Positions 1 through 6,336 of a DNA stretch of 7,556 bases are shown one piece after another; positions within the stretch are counted from its first letter, which is position 1; every line of letters starts with the position of its first letter. This DNA is from Candidatus Zixiibacteriota bacterium (lineage in GTDB: Bacteria > Zixibacteria > MSB-5A5 > GN15 > PGXB01). The stretch covers positions 1 through 7,556 of the forward strand of contig JAUVBC010000099.1 of NCBI GenBank assembly GCA_030591405.1, read 5' to 3'. Below the pieces are notes generated by a model. It was not told where the DNA came from. It was given only the letters and a program-made list of their open reading frames with translations, and ran no database searches. The position numbers were made by a program, and so were the translations under genes.

Positions 1-732
1 AAAGTTAAACCGAAATTGCCGCAGCGAACTTCTTTCGGAGCCGCTGATATACCCCCGTGATTCAATAGCAATCGCCAGATCATCGGCCCTCCGAATAGCC
101 GATTGAAAAACAGGGATCAACAAAACCAATGACTTTTTGGCACGATTGATCAATCCCCCGGAATAGCTGACTCCCCTGATAATCTGAGCTTTTTTAATCG
201 TCTCAAACTCCTCTGCCAAAACAGGAATAAACCGCATCGCGATAAATATTATCAATCCGATATCATTCACTGGGATTTTAAGTTTCTTCAGAGGTTTAAT
301 AAAATAAACCAGACTTTCGGCCATCTCTGAAGGTGCGATGGTCAACGCCATAAGAAAAGCTATTACCACAAATAAAATAACCCTTAATGAAAATACAACT
401 GCCATTTCAAGACCGCCTCTGGTCAAGCTGAATCCAAAAAGATTTATGATTTCCGCCGATTCTCTGGAAGAGAATATCAGGTGATAAATGGCGGTAATTG
501 AAACCAGAATATTAAACGGTCCGATATTTTTGAGCAGTAATCTAAAACTTATTTTGGAAAATCTTAATAGCGTGATCAACGCGACAATCATAATAGAATA
601 AAACAGAGCCGACTGAGTAAACAGAGCCAACACCATAAGAAACAGACCAAACAGTATCTTTCCGCGTGGGTCAAGGCGATGACCATACGAATCGTATGGT
701 TTATATTGTCCGAATATAAAAGAACCGTTCAA
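1..732 (-). CDS. ecfT: EcfT-type transmembrane coupling protein of an ECF transporter (C-terminus off the window)
   Basis: Integral membrane coupling subunit of an energy-coupling-factor importer. EcfT joins the two ATPases (EcfA/A') to a substrate-binding S component that imports vitamins or metal ions. The reading frame is open to position 1, giving 244 residues; family members are usually near 260-270, so about 20 are missing. The N-terminus has the family pattern GQY...HRLDPRGK (residues 8-25). Hydrophobic segments lie near 26-37, 41-57, 70-87, 108-131 and 153-164. The cytoplasmic coupling motifs are seen as RFIPVLAEE...KAQIIRG (167-187) and RRADDLAIAIESRGY (214-228), with IRG and SRG where ARG is the consensus. 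The start is TTG at 730-732: an in-frame stop lies 9 codons upstream, no ATG or GTG intervenes, and AGGAG (738-742) sits 5 bases away. No S component or ATPase gene is visible, so the substrate is unknown; such genes could lie just past the left edge. Assignment as EcfT is seen directly in the motifs. Confidence 0.93.
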   Translation of the reverse strand, partial: MNGSFIFGQYKPYDSYGHRLDPRGKILFGLFLMVLALFTQSALFYSIMIVALITLLRFSKISFRLLLKNIGPFNILVSITAIYHLIFSSRESAEIINLFGFSLTRGGLEMAVVFSLRVILFVVIAFLMALTIAPSEMAESLVYFIKPLKKLKIPVNDIGLIIFIAMRFIPVLAEEFETIKKAQIIRGVSYSGGLINRAKKSLVLLIPVFQSAIRRADDLAIAIESRGYISGSERSSLRQFRFNF

Positions 733-805
733 ATTATCTCCTGCGTCCCTGAAGTTTCAGCCAGTTATTTAAAATATTGATTTTATTTATAAAGAGTATA
801 CAAAA
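733..805 (-). other. AT-rich leader region of ecfT
   Basis: This stretch between the protease terminator and the ecfT start is the only place for an ecfT promoter within the gap. On the minus strand it is very AT-rich, with TATACT, TATAAA and TATTTT all present, but none has a well-spaced -35 partner. I cannot name a promoter with confidence. The strong terminator before it implies that ecfT has its own promoter rather than being read through from the protease. Confidence 0.35.
738..742 (-). promoter_or_regulatory. Ribosome binding site of ecfT, supporting a TTG start
   Basis: On the minus strand AGGAG is followed after 5 bases by TTG. An in-frame TGA upstream leaves no other initiation codon before the conserved N-terminal motif, so this site decides the start. 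Confidence 0.8.
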
Positions 806-834
806 AAAAAGCCGCCTTGAAAAGGCGGCTTTTT
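802..834 (-). terminator. Rho-independent terminator after the protease gene
   Basis: A perfect stem pairs 811-818 (GCCGCCTT) with 822-829, extended by A/T pairs to 806 and 834, around a 3-base loop. Read on the minus strand it is followed by a run of nine T residues (802-810), the textbook arrangement for ending the protease transcript, whose stop is at 891-893. On the plus strand the stem is followed by TTTT only, so it could act weakly in that direction too. Confidence 0.9.
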
Positions 835-847
835 GGCAGGAAATTAT

Positions 848-865
848 TTGGTTTTTATTTAAGGA
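848..865 (+). repeat. Left arm of an 18-bp perfect inverted repeat bracketing the protease gene
   Basis: TTGGTTTTTATTTAAGGA on the plus strand is repeated exactly on the minus strand at 3822-3839. This arm begins 25 bases beyond the stop codon of the protease gene. The match stops sharply at both ends. The sequence is AT-rich, so chance is not excluded, but an 18-base perfect match is unusual in a window of this size. Confidence 0.8.
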
Positions 866-890
866 TAATGTCCCGCCTTATGTATATCTA

Positions 891-3815
891 TTATTTTATC
901 ATCAGCATCTTTTTGGTATCAACCGATAAATCTGTTTCAAGCCTGTAAAAATAAATTCCTGAGGCCACTTTCGAATTGTTTTGGTCAACACCATCCCATC
1001 TGATCGTATGATTTCCGGCCTGGGCCTGTTCATCAAAAAGAACTGAAACTTCCTGACCCAGAATATTTATCACCGATAATCTGGCATGAGTGACTCTGGT
1101 AATCTGAAAAGATATTGTTGTGGCCGGATTAAATGGGTTCGGGTAATTTTGTCCCAGCTCAAAATCGGATGGAAGAACATCGGCCTGGTTTTCAATATCG
1201 GTAACTCCGAAATATTTCTCGGCGCCGAGATTACTGAAATACTGAACGTCTGATAACGATTCGCCGACCGCTATTAACAAAGCAACTTCGACCGAATCAT
1301 GCGGCATAATATTAAAAGGACCAAATGACAAAACCGACATATAATCACCGGTCTCGGTATTATTAATATCAAATCCGTCATGATTCAAATATCCAAATTT
1401 ATCCTGTTTCGAAATATTCATTTTTTGATCGCCATTATCAATGGCCAAAATGCCTTTAATATCGGTCAAAGGCATAATCCCAATTGTGTACAGATCGGAC
1501 ATCTGATAATAAAGATTGCTCTCAGAAAATACACCGATCTGATCGCCTGTCTGACTGAGATCAAAATCAGAGAAAAATCCAAATGATAAATCGGTAATCG
1601 GTTCAGCGCTATTATTTTTTAGAAAATATCTGACTATCATGAATTGATCTTCACCGGCTTCATTAAAACTGGTAATGGCCTGTCCCACTGAAATCGGAAT
1701 TTGAATATCGGCATGGGAATCGGTAAATTCGGCATAGGTCTTGAATCCCTCGGATGAAGTCGAATAGTCAATTGCGATTTCAGATATCGGACTGAAATCA
1801 GACTGGTCGGCACGACCCAGACTGTCTCTGATTGATGATGACAACTGCAACGAATTACGTCCTATTATTATTCCAGCTTCATACAAAATATTTTCCGAAT
1901 TTTTATATCTGAGTCCTCTTCCGCCCGCCGGATAGATTGAATTTTCGGCCATTCCAAACTGACCAAAATCAGATACGGTCATTTCAATGGCAGTGGAAAT
2001 ATGCGTAAACATATTGCCGCTTGGCGGAGTACCGACGGTCAGATTAAAACTAAGGGTATCATACGGAATACCAAAAGGCAGATCAATAATTAGACTAAAA
2101 GGAACCACCTCACCATGCAGAATCTGGTCATTGACATTTACTATAAATGGCGGAACGTTTGCCGACAAAGTGCTATTCGGGGGAAATATAAACGGAGACT
2201 GATTATCAATAATACTAATCCGAGCATCGTTGCAATACAAGTATCCGGTTAACGAGTCAAAAGAATTGGAAACGGCGTTTAATCTTACATAGAGGTCAAA
2301 TGTCTCCATCGGATCGGCAATACCGTCATCACCAATAATTGTTCCGGTAATGTTGATTTCCGGCGCATTTGGCCGCGGCAATAAAGCCAGAGCTTTGATA
2401 GCATCCGGTAAACCGTGACCATAATCATTATCTTCACCCTGATAGCCGAGATCCGTGGCCGATTCGATTAACGCATTTTTAATTTCCTCAACGGTCGCTT
2501 CCGGATTGTACTGTCTCATTAACGCCACTAAACCGGCAATAATCGGTGCTGCCATCGATGTCCCGGTTGAATACCGATACCCGCCGCCTTTGGCAGTAGT
2601 ATAAATACCGACGCCGGGAGCCACAACCTCCGGCTTAATACTTGTGCTGTCACAGCTGGAAGGACCACGGCTCGAAAATGATGCAACCAGATTGGTGTTA
2701 TGATCTATAGCTCCGACGGAAAAGGAATTCAGAGGTGATCTTGCGCTATTGGCCGGATTACGGAGACTATATGGCTCGGGACCTTCGTTTCCGGCGGCAA
2801 AGATAGTAACAATACCGGCTGCTTCAACATTATCGATTACCTGAAAAAATGTTTCGTCGCATGGTTCAATAATTGAGGTTGGAATTCCCCAGCTATTTAA
2901 GACGACATCAGGCATGTCATCAACCGTTTCCGGGTTACCATCGGGATCGACGATCCATTCAAATGCGCTTAATATATCAGAAATTGTATTACTCAATGTT
3001 TGTCCCTGATCGACAACGGCCGCGCCCATCCATTCGGCTCCGGGGGCGACACCAATAGTATCGGTATCGGTACCGCCGACCATGATGCCCATCGTCTGAG
3101 TACCATGACCAACGACGTCAAGAGGGGTGGTCCCGGTCTGACGCGGCGCAAACCAACTCGCCGCTGCAGAGGCACTGTTACCATGCCATTTACTCTTCAG
3201 AGCCGGATGTTCGCCATCAACACCGGTATCGAAATTACAAATAAGTCGATCGGAACCATCAATACCCATATCCCAAAGAGCCGGGATATTCATCGCTTCT
3301 AAATGGCTGTAATTTCCATTTGTTTTGTAAGAAGCAAAATCTACTTCGACCGGTTGAATATATTCAACGGCGCCGTTTTCGATTACAGAGACGACACCAG
3401 TGATTTTTGTCAGCTCATCAATTTGCGAAAGCGGAATCTCAAAAGCCAACGCCGATGCAATCCAGAATCTCTTAATTTGAACGCCCGGATTTATAATTGC
3501 AATCTGGGCACTTATCGATTCTAATAAATTTGAATTTCTAACTTTGAGATCTTCGATAACCATTTTATGTTTGGTTCTGAAATCAAGCGCTTTAAACGAA
3601 GTTGCTTTGGCAGGCGCAGGCATCTGATTATCATCTTCGACAAACACAATTACCTGCACTATTGAATCTGATTTCTCGTTTTCATTAGAATTGAAAGAAT
3701 CAAGCAATTTTGAAATCGATGGTGACAAAGATACGGCCGAGACCGATCCAATACCAAAGAGAACGATGGCCGCCAATATTGACAAAAATAATAAACTGTT
3801 AATTTGACGTAACAT
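891..3815 (-). CDS. Secreted subtilisin-like (S8) serine protease, bacillopeptidase F-like, with type IX sorting domain
   Basis: An endopeptidase predicted to be exported by Sec and then secreted or anchored by the type IX system. Residues 1-27 are a signal peptide (hydrophobic 8-24, likely cleavage after VSA). Residues about 50-155 look like an inhibitory propeptide. The catalytic domain runs about 185-475 with a complete set: Asp196 in NFDTGVD, His237 in GHGT, oxyanion Asn343 in AAGNEGP, Ser420 in GTSMAAP. The WGI and FSSRGPS blocks fit the bacillopeptidase F-like branch. Residues about 485-595 form a beta-rich Ig-like module. Residues about 600-870 form a second beta-rich domain I cannot name. 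Residues 881-974 are a type A sorting domain: FELGQNYPNPFNPATT, LGQEV, GIYFYRL and a KKMLMIK end. The start ATG has AAGGAG 5 bases upstream (3821-3826). The gene is followed by a terminator and diverges from the glycosyltransferase gene, so it appears monocistronic. The protease call is firm; the substrate is unknown. Confidence 0.95.
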   Translation of the reverse strand: MLRQINSLLFLSILAAIVLFGIGSVSAVSLSPSISKLLDSFNSNENEKSDSIVQVIVFVEDDNQMPAPAKATSFKALDFRTKHKMVIEDLKVRNSNLLESISAQIAIINPGVQIKRFWIASALAFEIPLSQIDELTKITGVVSVIENGAVEYIQPVEVDFASYKTNGNYSHLEAMNIPALWDMGIDGSDRLICNFDTGVDGEHPALKSKWHGNSASAAASWFAPRQTGTTPLDVVGHGTQTMGIMVGGTDTDTIGVAPGAEWMGAAVVDQGQTLSNTISDILSAFEWIVDPDGNPETVDDMPDVVLNSWGIPTSIIEPCDETFFQVIDNVEAAGIVTIFAAGNEGPEPYSLRNPANSARSPLNSFSVGAIDHNTNLVASFSSRGPSSCDSTSIKPEVVAPGVGIYTTAKGGGYRYSTGTSMAAPIIAGLVALMRQYNPEATVEEIKNALIESATDLGYQGEDNDYGHGLPDAIKALALLPRPNAPEINITGTIIGDDGIADPMETFDLYVRLNAVSNSFDSLTGYLYCNDARISIIDNQSPFIFPPNSTLSANVPPFIVNVNDQILHGEVVPFSLIIDLPFGIPYDTLSFNLTVGTPPSGNMFTHISTAIEMTVSDFGQFGMAENSIYPAGGRGLRYKNSENILYEAGIIIGRNSLQLSSSIRDSLGRADQSDFSPISEIAIDYSTSSEGFKTYAEFTDSHADIQIPISVGQAITSFNEAGEDQFMIVRYFLKNNSAEPITDLSFGFFSDFDLSQTGDQIGVFSESNLYYQMSDLYTIGIMPLTDIKGILAIDNGDQKMNISKQDKFGYLNHDGFDINNTETGDYMSVLSFGPFNIMPHDSVEVALLIAVGESLSDVQYFSNLGAEKYFGVTDIENQADVLPSDFELGQNYPNPFNPATTISFQITRVTHARLSVINILGQEVSVLFDEQAQAGNHTIRWDGVDQNNSKVASGIYFYRLETDLSVDTKKMLMIK

Positions 3816-3820
3816 AATAT

Positions 3821-3826
3821 CTCCTT
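3821..3826 (-). promoter_or_regulatory. Ribosome binding site of the protease gene
   Basis: AAGGAG on the minus strand lies 5 bases before the ATG at 3813-3815. Five of its six bases fall inside the right arm of the 18-bp inverted repeat, so any rearrangement at that repeat would move or keep this site together with the arm. Confidence 0.85.
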
Positions 3827-3839
3827 AAATAAAAACCAA
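3822..3839 (-). repeat. Right arm of the 18-bp inverted repeat, overlapping the protease ribosome binding site
   Basis: On the minus strand this reads TTGGTTTTTATTTAAGGA, identical to plus-strand 848-865. The two arms enclose the whole protease coding region, 2992 bp outer edge to outer edge. Beyond the arm, the minus strand continues with GATATTATG (the protease start), while the left copy continues with TAATG. Confidence 0.8.
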
Positions 3840-3859
3840 GTCTGGTTTGAGCAACAGGT

Positions 3860-3940
3860 ATGCCTGAGGAGATAATCATTGAAATATCTGATATTTCTTT
3901 AAGCTACGAGGAATCCGGGGCCGCTATCTTATTGATATGA
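3860..3940 (+). pseudogene. Possible remnant of an alpha/beta-hydrolase N-terminus
   Basis: A 26-codon plus-strand ORF starts at ATG 3860 and ends at TGA 3938-3940. Its product, with the run ISLSYEESG followed by AILLI, resembles the first strands of alpha/beta hydrolases, where a (H/S)YEE-x-G hairpin precedes a hydrophobic strand ending in the HG oxyanion motif. Here the frame stops exactly where HG should follow. No Shine-Dalgarno sequence precedes it, and I could not follow a continuing hydrolase in the other frames downstream. It may be a decayed fragment or a chance resemblance. Confidence 0.2.
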
Positions 3941-4025
3941 CCTTACTTGCAAAACATTCGACAGATGTATAAAACTTGAACAGTGAAATTCTTCGGCATT
4001 TTCTATCTGCCGGTCAGCATGGCTC

Positions 4026-4057
4026 ATAGTTGCAAACAGGAAACAGTTTGCAACTAT
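4026..4057. promoter_or_regulatory. 12-bp perfect palindrome, candidate operator or RNA hairpin upstream of the glycosyltransferase
   Basis: ATAGTTGCAAAC (4026-4037) and GTTTGCAACTAT (4046-4057) are exact reverse complements around an 8-base AGGAAACA spacer. No T-run follows on either strand, so it is not an ordinary terminator. It lies 46 bases before the ATG at 4104 and just upstream of the candidate promoter, a position fitting a regulator binding site. A third related arm, AGTTGTAAAAC (4065-4075), could pair alternatively with the right arm (CAACT/AGTTG). The structure is seen; the function is inferred. Confidence 0.55.
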
Positions 4058-4066
4058 AGCTTGCAG

Positions 4067-4095
4067 TTGTAAAACCAAAAAAAGTTGATTATCTT
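4067..4095 (+). promoter_or_regulatory. Candidate promoter of the glycosyltransferase gene
   Basis: TTGTAA (4067-4072) and TATCTT (4090-4095) are 17 bases apart, each matching the sigma-70 hexamers at 4 of 6 positions. Transcription would then begin within a few bases of the ATG at 4104, which would agree with the absence of a Shine-Dalgarno sequence there. The match is weak and the region is AT-rich. Confidence 0.25.
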
Positions 4096-4103
4096 AAACA
4101 TAT

Positions 4104-6284
4104 ATGAAAAGAAATTTACGGACATTTATAAGCGATCATCCTTTACTGGCAATAATGATTCTGGCCGGAATAATTCGAGGAATATTCCTGCTGTTTTACT
4201 ATAATAACCAGCAATGGGATCAATTACTGGTTGATTCGCTTTTTCATAATTACTGGGCACAAACAATTGCCAATGGCAATCTAATTGGCCACGAAGCCTT
4301 CTTTCGGGCACCTTTCTATATTTATCTCCTGGGCGGGATATATTCAATATTTGGCAGTTCGATTCTGGCCGCCAGAATATTCGGACTTATTATTGGTATC
4401 TCATCCGTTTATGTCACTGGCCAAATAGCCTTCAAACTTTTTGGGAAAAAGTCAGCCATTTTTGCGGCCCTGCTTCATGCTATTTACCCGATAGCAATAT
4501 ATTTTGAAAGCGAGCTATTAGTTGACAGCCTCTTTACATTACTTTTTGAATTATCGATTCTATGCTTTCTGCACGCAATAGAAACCAAAACGATAAAATG
4601 GAATATTCTTACCGGGCTTGTTATCGGATTGGCGGCCATTACCAAACCAACAATTCTGGCACTGTTACCTATTTTTATAATCTGGATATTCATAAAAAAC
4701 CGTAAGCTTACAAACTCATTTGCGCAAAGCATAATATTAACAGGCTCTTTACTTATTATCATAATACCGGTAACAGTCCGCAATTATTTGGTGGCCGATG
4801 ATTTTCTGCTGATATCATCATCAGGCGGAATTAATTTTTATATCGGCAACAACTCCACCGCCGACGGCTCAACCGCCTCTATGCCACCACCTTTGGGACA
4901 CAACTGGCAAATGAAGGATATTAATTATATCGCAGAAAATGAAACCGGCATGAAATTGAAAGCATCTGAGGTTTCAGATTTCTGGTACAACAAAGGATTA
5001 AATTGGGTAGCCAATAACAAAACCGGTTTTATCAATTTATATTTTAACAAGCTATATTTATGTTTTAACAATCTGGAGATATCTAATAACAGAGATTTGA
5101 ATATTTTCTTCGATACGAATCCGGTATTAAGACTCATTCCAATTAATTACGCCTTTATTCTGGCTTTGGTATCGATAGCCTTATTTTTTATTGCAATAAA
5201 ACGCGGATTCAATTCAAATATTATTTTTCTGATAGTAATTTTATTATTTTATTTACTCATAATATCTCTGTTTTTTATCAATGCCCGTTACCGATTGCCG
5301 GTGATACCATTGTTGATAATTCTGGCCTCATATGGAATTTCCAATTTATTTAGTATCAATGGGAGAAGCATAAAACTGAAAAACCATTCTATTGCACTTG
5401 TTATCGGCGCCACCGTTTTTCTCCTGTCATATATACCTTCTCCAAAAACGGAATCACAAGAAATTTCAGGCGGGCTTTTTAATCAGGCTAATTACTATTT
5501 ATATAAGGGTGATTATAAAAAAGCGACCGATTTATTTGCACATTTGCTAAATTTCAATTCTAATTTCCCTGATGCAAATCTTAATCTCGGCGTGGCCTGG
5601 CTTCGGCAGGGAGATGGCGATTCGGCCGAATATTATTTCAGGCGTGAGATAGAATTGTTTCCCAATCGAGCTGACGGGTATGTCAATATCGCATCTTTGT
5701 ATCTTATTAATAATCAGTATCTATCATCCATCATATACGCCGATTCTGCCCTTACTTTGAAACCGTATCACACTGAAGCCAATATAATAAAAATGAGAAA
5801 CCAAGCGGCCCTATATGATACAACAGGTCTGCAGAATTCCATTAATGAAGCATTATTATCGACTTCTGAAAAATCAAGAATTCATCTGGAAGCTGGTCTC
5901 ATATATTCCAACTGGCAAATGTATGCTCTGACAGCTAATCATCTATTGGCCGCTTTATCGGCCATTACAATCGCACCCGAAACCGATGATCGCGCTTTCA
6001 CCTATTCAGGTTTGACGGGGTATCAGATTTCGCTTAAAGTCAAAGGGCGGGCAGCTTATCAATTGGGGTACATTTATGGAAAACAAAACGATTTGGTTAG
6101 ATCAATCGAGATGAGCAATCAGGCCATATTCAACGACTCATCATTAGCCGATGCTTATGTAAATCTTATTAATGGATATCGCCTTTCAGGAAAGATAGAC
6201 AGCGCCAGATATGTTTTACAAATAGCTCTTGAGAATTTCCCCGACCATCAAACAATTCAGGCCATTTCCTCCACCCTAAAATAA
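4104..6284 (+). CDS. GT-C membrane glycosyltransferase (ArnT/PMT-like) with C-terminal TPR repeats
   Basis: A polytopic inner-membrane enzyme predicted to move a sugar from a lipid-linked donor onto an acceptor on the periplasmic side. Residues 1-445 hold about 11-12 hydrophobic segments (for example 13-32, 72-107, 116-134, 138-158, 168-195, 207-226, 347-366, 372-392, 396-415, 427-444). The first loop contains DSLFHNYWAQTIANGN with Asp44 where GT-C enzymes place the catalytic acid, then FRAPFYIYLLG (67-77). RYRLPVIPLL (395-404) is another family block. A long loop (about 230-345) lies between membrane segments. Residues about 455-726 carry about five to six TPR units (roughly 457-557, 646-714), such as ANLNLGVAWLRQGDGDSAEYY; they should sit outside the membrane and may bind an acceptor or partner. 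The ATG has no Shine-Dalgarno sequence, so translation may be leaderless. The donor and acceptor are unknown. Family call firm, specificity not. Confidence 0.88.
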   Translation: MKRNLRTFISDHPLLAIMILAGIIRGIFLLFYYNNQQWDQLLVDSLFHNYWAQTIANGNLIGHEAFFRAPFYIYLLGGIYSIFGSSILAARIFGLIIGISSVYVTGQIAFKLFGKKSAIFAALLHAIYPIAIYFESELLVDSLFTLLFELSILCFLHAIETKTIKWNILTGLVIGLAAITKPTILALLPIFIIWIFIKNRKLTNSFAQSIILTGSLLIIIIPVTVRNYLVADDFLLISSSGGINFYIGNNSTADGSTASMPPPLGHNWQMKDINYIAENETGMKLKASEVSDFWYNKGLNWVANNKTGFINLYFNKLYLCFNNLEISNNRDLNIFFDTNPVLRLIPINYAFILALVSIALFFIAIKRGFNSNIIFLIVILLFYLLIISLFFINARYRLPVIPLLIILASYGISNLFSINGRSIKLKNHSIALVIGATVFLLSYIPSPKTESQEISGGLFNQANYYLYKGDYKKATDLFAHLLNFNSNFPDANLNLGVAWLRQGDGDSAEYYFRREIELFPNRADGYVNIASLYLINNQYLSSIIYADSALTLKPYHTEANIIKMRNQAALYDTTGLQNSINEALLSTSEKSRIHLEAGLIYSNWQMYALTANHLLAALSAITIAPETDDRAFTYSGLTGYQISLKVKGRAAYQLGYIYGKQNDLVRSIEMSNQAIFNDSSLADAYVNLINGYRLSGKIDSARYVLQIALENFPDHQTIQAISSTLK

Positions 6285-6314
6285 AAAAGCCGGAGATAAA
6301 TTAATATCCCCGGC
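6283..6314 (-). terminator. Rho-independent terminator of the minus-strand gene at the convergent junction
   Basis: Read on the minus strand, GCCGGGGATA (6314-6305) pairs with TATCTCCGGC (6298-6289) with one G-U pair and a 6-base loop, followed by TTTTTT (6288-6283). The same site read on the plus strand has an A-C mismatch and no T-run, so it serves the minus-strand gene. The T-run overlaps the stop codon of the glycosyltransferase gene (6282-6284). Confidence 0.8.
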
Positions 6315-6336
6315 CATCGCAATACAATTTTAAATA

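Larger units (their letters stand above)
3840..4103. other. Divergent intergenic region between the protease and glycosyltransferase genes
   Basis: The region must hold promoters for both divergent genes. It contains the possible hydrolase remnant, a 7-bp AT-rich palindrome (GAAATAT/ATATTTC, 3881-3897), four TTGCAAAC-like boxes (3947-3955, 4030-4037, 4046-4053 on the opposite strand, and the looser TTGTAAAAC at 4067-4075) and a 12-bp palindrome. For the minus strand, TTGCAA (3947-3952) with TAAGAT (3926-3931) is a weak promoter candidate at 15-base spacing, which would give the protease a leader of roughly 100 bases. No known riboswitch could be recognised in that leader. Confidence 0.5.

Noticed and set aside
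3058..3079. ATCGGT tandem repeat
   Set aside because: It is only two to three units inside the protease gene, encoding an ordinary Asp/Thr loop, with no sign of expansion.
1380..3524. Several plus-strand ORFs of 61-100 codons within the protease gene
   Set aside because: They lie opposite a coding region with intact catalytic motifs, have no ribosome binding sites I could see and have unlikely compositions. They are antisense shadows.
3840..3930. A cyclic-di-GMP (GEMM) riboswitch in the protease leader
   Set aside because: The minus strand has GATAGCGGCCCCGG, vaguely like part of the GEMM core, but the paired elements and conserved loops are not present.
4126..5137. Minus-strand ORFs within the glycosyltransferase gene
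   Set aside because: They are antisense to a well-supported membrane protein and carry no family motif.
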